Assembly: GCA_014376885.1 (NCBI GenBank)
Contig: JACMQR010000098.1
Coordinates: forward strand, 1 to 8,546
Reading direction: 5' to 3'
Origin: Polaromonas sp.
GTDB taxonomy: Bacteria; Pseudomonadota; Gammaproteobacteria; Burkholderiales; Burkholderiaceae_C
Length of the DNA: 8,546 nt
Below are positions 6,398 to 8,546 of the stretch, one piece after another. The notes under the pieces were generated by a model, which was not told the origin of the DNA, did not search any database, and worked only from the letters and a program-made list of their open reading frames with translations. Each line of letters starts with the position of its first letter. The stretch's first letter is position 1. Both the position numbers and the translations under genes were made by a program.

Positions 6398-6523
6398 CGT
6401 TGGAATGGGCTGGTTTTAAAGACGCGCCTTGGACAATATGTCCAATGGCTAATCGGCATCAATCAAGCTACAGTCTCCTCTAATACGCAATTGGCGTTAA
6501 CCCTTTGCACTGAATCATTACGA
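6398..6523. promoter_or_regulatory. Divergent promoter region between the MFS gene and cyoA
   Basis: These 126 bases must hold the promoters of both the leftward transporter and the rightward cyo operon. The region is AT-richer than the flanking genes. TAATAC at 6481-6486 and TTGGCG at 6491-6496 resemble promoter elements for the cyo side but lack well-spaced partners. No FNR/ANR-type TTGAT-N4-ATCAA box was found. Apart from the inverted repeat at 6429-6445 nothing in it can be assigned with confidence. Confidence 0.55.
6429..6445. promoter_or_regulatory. Perfect 7-3-7 inverted repeat, candidate operator
   Basis: TTGGACA (6429-6435), spacer ATA and TGTCCAA (6439-6445) form a perfect dyad 31 bases upstream of the transporter ATG and 78 bases upstream of the cyoA ATG. 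Its size and symmetry suit a dimeric helix-turn-helix regulator, and its position nearer the transporter suggests control of that gene. No regulator gene lies in the window. A hairpin role is unlikely, as the spacer is too short for a stable loop and no T-run follows. Confidence 0.5.
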
Positions 6524-7579
6524 ATGTCACACGTTTCTTTCGGTTTCCCTGCCCTCAGGCGCATGGCTTTGCTGCTGGCAAGCCTGCCGCTGGCGGCGTG
6601 CAACACCATTGTGATGAAGCCCCATGGTGACATCGCACAGCAGCAGTCGCAGTTGATTGTCACAGCCGTTGTGCTGATGCTGCTGATCGTCGTGCCGGTG
6701 ATCGTCCTGACCCTGTTGTTCGCCTGGCGCTACCGGCAGGCGAACCAAGCGGCGGTCTACACGCCTGAGTGGGACCACTCGACGCGCCTTGAACTGGTGA
6801 TCTGGGGCGCGCCATTGCTGATCATCATTGCCCTGGGTGCCATTACCTGGATCAGCACCCACAAGCTCGACCCTTATCGTCCTCTGCAGCGGATCGATGC
6901 GAGCCGGCCGCTGGCAGCCGATGTCATGCCGCTGGTGGTCGAGGTCGTGGCTCTGGACTGGAAGTGGCTGTTTGTCTACCCAGAGCTCGGCATTGCCACG
7001 GTGAATGAACTGGCCGCGCCGGTGGACCGGCCGATCGAGTTCAGGATTACCGCGTCCACGGTGATGAATTCGTTCTATATTCCTGCGCTGGCCGGTCAGA
7101 TCTACGCCATGCCTGGAATGCAAACCAAGCTGCATGGCGTGATCAACACCGCTGGCGTGTACGACGGGTTTTCTGCCAATTACAGCGGCCAAGGGTTTTC
7201 TAAGATGCGCTTCAAGTTCCTGGGAATGTCGCCGGCAAACTTCGACCAGTGGGTCACGTCCGCCAAGGCGTCGGGCGACCTGCTGGGCCGCAGCGAATAC
7301 CTCAAGCTGGAAAAACCCAGCGTGGCCGAACCCGTACGGCATTTTGCCAGCGTAGATACCGGCTTGTACCAGGCCATCTTGAACCGCTGTGTCGACAGTA
7401 GCAAGATGTGCATGGACCAGATGATGGCCATCGATGCGTCCGGCGGCTTGGGCAAGGGCGGCATCGCCGGCCTGTCGGCCAAACCCTGGCGCGACACCCA
7501 GCGCACCTTCGTGGCCGCCCTGTGCACGCCGAGCAACCCCGGCGGCAACACACTGGTGGCCGAGCGCCCGCAGCCCTGA
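6524..7579 (+). CDS. cyoA: Cytochrome bo-type ubiquinol oxidase subunit II
   Basis: This 351-residue subunit II of the proton-pumping quinol oxidase is anchored in the inner membrane with a periplasmic cupredoxin-like domain. The N-terminus is a lipoprotein signal (RR at 12-13, hydrophobic core, LAAC lipobox) with C26 as lipidation site, as in E. coli CyoA. Two membrane helices follow (about 43-67 and 89-110). The periplasmic domain contains VVALDWKWLFVYPELGIATV and then STVMNSFYIPALAGQIYAM and YDGFSANYSGQGFSKMRFKF. The cysteine and histidine ligands of the CuA site are absent, marking a quinol rather than a cytochrome c oxidase. The C-terminal part (about 237-351) includes FDQWVTSAK and a tail with C289, C296 and C334. 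The ATG at 6524 is chosen because it supplies the Arg-Arg n-region; an internal ATG at 6563 is the alternative. No strong ribosome site precedes either. cyoB begins 41 bases after the stop. Confidence 0.96.
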   Translation: MSHVSFGFPALRRMALLLASLPLAACNTIVMKPHGDIAQQQSQLIVTAVVLMLLIVVPVIVLTLLFAWRYRQANQAAVYTPEWDHSTRLELVIWGAPLLIIIALGAITWISTHKLDPYRPLQRIDASRPLAADVMPLVVEVVALDWKWLFVYPELGIATVNELAAPVDRPIEFRITASTVMNSFYIPALAGQIYAMPGMQTKLHGVINTAGVYDGFSANYSGQGFSKMRFKFLGMSPANFDQWVTSAKASGDLLGRSEYLKLEKPSVAEPVRHFASVDTGLYQAILNRCVDSSKMCMDQMMAIDASGGLGKGGIAGLSAKPWRDTQRTFVAALCTPSNPGGNTLVAERPQP

Positions 7580-7620
7580 AGACCAGCTGGTAGTTCTTAT
7601 AAAAGCACCTGAGACCTCTT

Positions 7621-8546
7621 ATGTTCAATGATCAAAATCTCTCTCCTCTGGTATTTGGTCGACTTGGCTTGGATGCAATACCGCACGACCCCATCGTCCT
7701 GGCCACCCTGGCCATGATGATATTGGGCGGCATTACGCTGACCTCGGCAATGACTTACTTCAGTGCTTGGGGGCCACTGTGGCGCAACTGGATCACCAGT
7801 ATCGACCACAAGAAAATCGGCATCATGTACATCATCCTGGGAATCGTGATGCTGTTGCGCGGCTTTGCCGATGCGCTGCTGATGCGTGCCCACCAAGCGA
7901 CTGCTTTCGCCGAAAACCCCGGGTTCTTGCCGCCCCACCATTACGACCAAATCTTCACTGCCCACGGCGTGTTGATGATTTTCTTTGTCGCCATGCCAAT
8001 GGTCACCGGCTTCATGAACTTCGTAGTGCCGCTGCAAATTGGTGCACGCGATGTGTCGTTTCCATTTTTGAACAATCTCAGTTTCTGGATGACTGCCAGC
8101 GGCGCAGTGCTGATGATGGTGTCGTTGTTCGTGGGCGAGTTCGCCACCACCGGCTGGCTGGCCTATCCGCCGCTGTCGGGCATTTTGCAAAGCCCAGGCG
8201 TGGGCGTTGACTATTACATCTGGGCATTGCAGATCGCCGGCGTCGGCACTTCGCTGTCCGGGATCAACCTGATTGCCACCATCATCAAGATGCGGGCACC
8301 GGGCATGACCATGATGAAGATGCCCATCTTCACCTGGACCGCGCTGTGCACCAACGTGCTGATCGTGGCAGCGTTCCCGGTACTGACCGCTGTGCTGGGG
8401 CTGCTCACCCTTGACCGCACGGTGGGCACCAACTTTTTCACCAATGATCTGGGTGGCAACGCCATGATGTATGTCAACCTGATCTGGATTTGGGGCCACC
8501 CAGAGGTCTATATTCTTATATTGCCGGCCTTTGGTATTTTTTCAGA
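7621..8546 (+). CDS. cyoB: Cytochrome bo-type ubiquinol oxidase subunit I, 3' truncated by window
   Basis: This is the catalytic heme-copper subunit of the terminal oxidase, which oxidises ubiquinol, reduces O2 to water and pumps protons. The first 308 codons are present and the frame is open to the window end. Aligned by eye to E. coli CyoB with an offset of nine residues, the key positions are kept: quinol-site R80, D84, H107 and Q110 (E. coli R71, D75, H98, Q101), low-spin heme ligand H115 ([10 protein letters not shown]), D144 at the D-channel entrance (IGARD), and WGHPEVY with CuB ligand H293, E295 and the His-Tyr crosslink residue Y297. The conserved [11 protein letters not shown] and [15 protein letters not shown] segments are also present. 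The ATG at 7621 gives an N-terminus about ten residues longer than E. coli's, preceded only by a weak purine stretch (TGAGA). It follows cyoA directly, so cyoC and cyoD are expected downstream outside the window. Confidence 0.97.
   Translation, partial: MFNDQNLSPLVFGRLGLDAIPHDPIVLATLAMMILGGITLTSAMTYFSAWGPLWRNWITSIDHKKIGIMYIILGIVMLLRGFADALLMRAHQATAFAENPGFLPPHHYDQIFTAHGVLMIFFVAMPMVTGFMNFVVPLQIGARDVSFPFLNNLSFWMTASGAVLMMVSLFVGEFATTGWLAYPPLSGILQSPGVGVDYYIWALQIAGVGTSLSGINLIATIIKMRAPGMTMMKMPIFTWTALCTNVLIVAAFPVLTAVLGLLTLDRTVGTNFFTNDLGGNAMMYVNLIWIWGHPEVYILILPAFGIFS

Noticed and set aside
6429..6455. TTGGAC followed by TAATCG as a cyoA promoter overlapping the dyad
   Set aside because: The spacing is short (15 bases) and the -10 match is poor, so only the dyad itself is reported.
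5003..6523. Long plus-strand open frame in phase with cyoA, running about 1.5 kb upstream of its start, rich in Gln, Gly and Ala
   Set aside because: It is the antisense of the MFS transporter, which has clear family motifs. Absence of stops is expected in GC-rich DNA. The encoded low-complexity Gln/Arg-rich peptide has no recognisable domain.
6421..6791. GACGCGCCTTG occurring at 6421 and again at 6781 as a possible direct repeat
   Set aside because: It is only 11 bases; the second copy lies within conserved cyoA codons, and nothing flanks the pair. Likely chance.
6527..7342. Minus-strand open frame of 271 codons opposite cyoA
   Set aside because: Antisense to a confidently identified subunit; composition is of shadow type.
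7597..8499. Minus-strand open frame of 300 codons opposite cyoB
   Set aside because: His/Gln-rich shadow of a strongly conserved gene; no ribosome site or domain.

Overview
This window is GC-rich, densely coded chromosomal DNA from a proteobacterium. It is most likely a betaproteobacterium of the Burkholderiales, near Comamonadaceae genera such as Polaromonas or Rhodoferax. That placement is inferred from protein style (the medium-chain-type acyl-CoA synthetase, PlsY, and CyoA with a long C-terminal tail) and from an intragenic copy of what looks like a dispersed palindromic repeat common in Comamonadaceae genomes. No database search was run. There are no tRNA or rRNA genes, insertion sequences, CRISPR arrays or phage genes.

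Layout, left to right. Bases 1-1620 (+) are the 3' part of an AMP-forming acyl-CoA synthetase whose start lies outside the window. It carries two apparent in-frame insertions, one GC-rich and one that looks like a repeat element. A perfectly symmetric bidirectional terminator (1661-1688) separates it from a convergent OmpA/YiaD-type peptidoglycan-binding lipoprotein (1708-2373, -). A 241-base divergent intergenic region follows, ending in a strikingly C-rich, G-poor leader. Three co-directional + genes come next: a Tas-family aldo/keto reductase (2615-3676), a YbaK/ProX-type aminoacyl-tRNA deacylase (3709-4233) and the glycerol-3-phosphate acyltransferase plsY (4251-4895, TTG start). They are separated by 32 and 17 bases and are probably one transcript. 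A convergent MFS transporter of the metabolite:H+ symporter type occupies 4997-6397 (-). Its divergent partner is a cyo operon: cyoA (6524-7579) and the first 308 codons of cyoB (7621 to the window end), encoding cytochrome bo-type ubiquinol oxidase. A perfect 7-3-7 inverted repeat (6429-6445) lies between the transporter and cyoA and is a candidate operator.

Functionally these are mostly housekeeping and central-metabolism genes: acyl activation, envelope anchoring, redox/aldehyde metabolism, translation quality control, phospholipid synthesis, organic-acid uptake and aerobic respiration. They do not form one system. I see no convincing undescribed system. The points most worth checking are the two in-frame insertions in the synthetase, the divergent-region operator and the C-rich leader upstream of tas.
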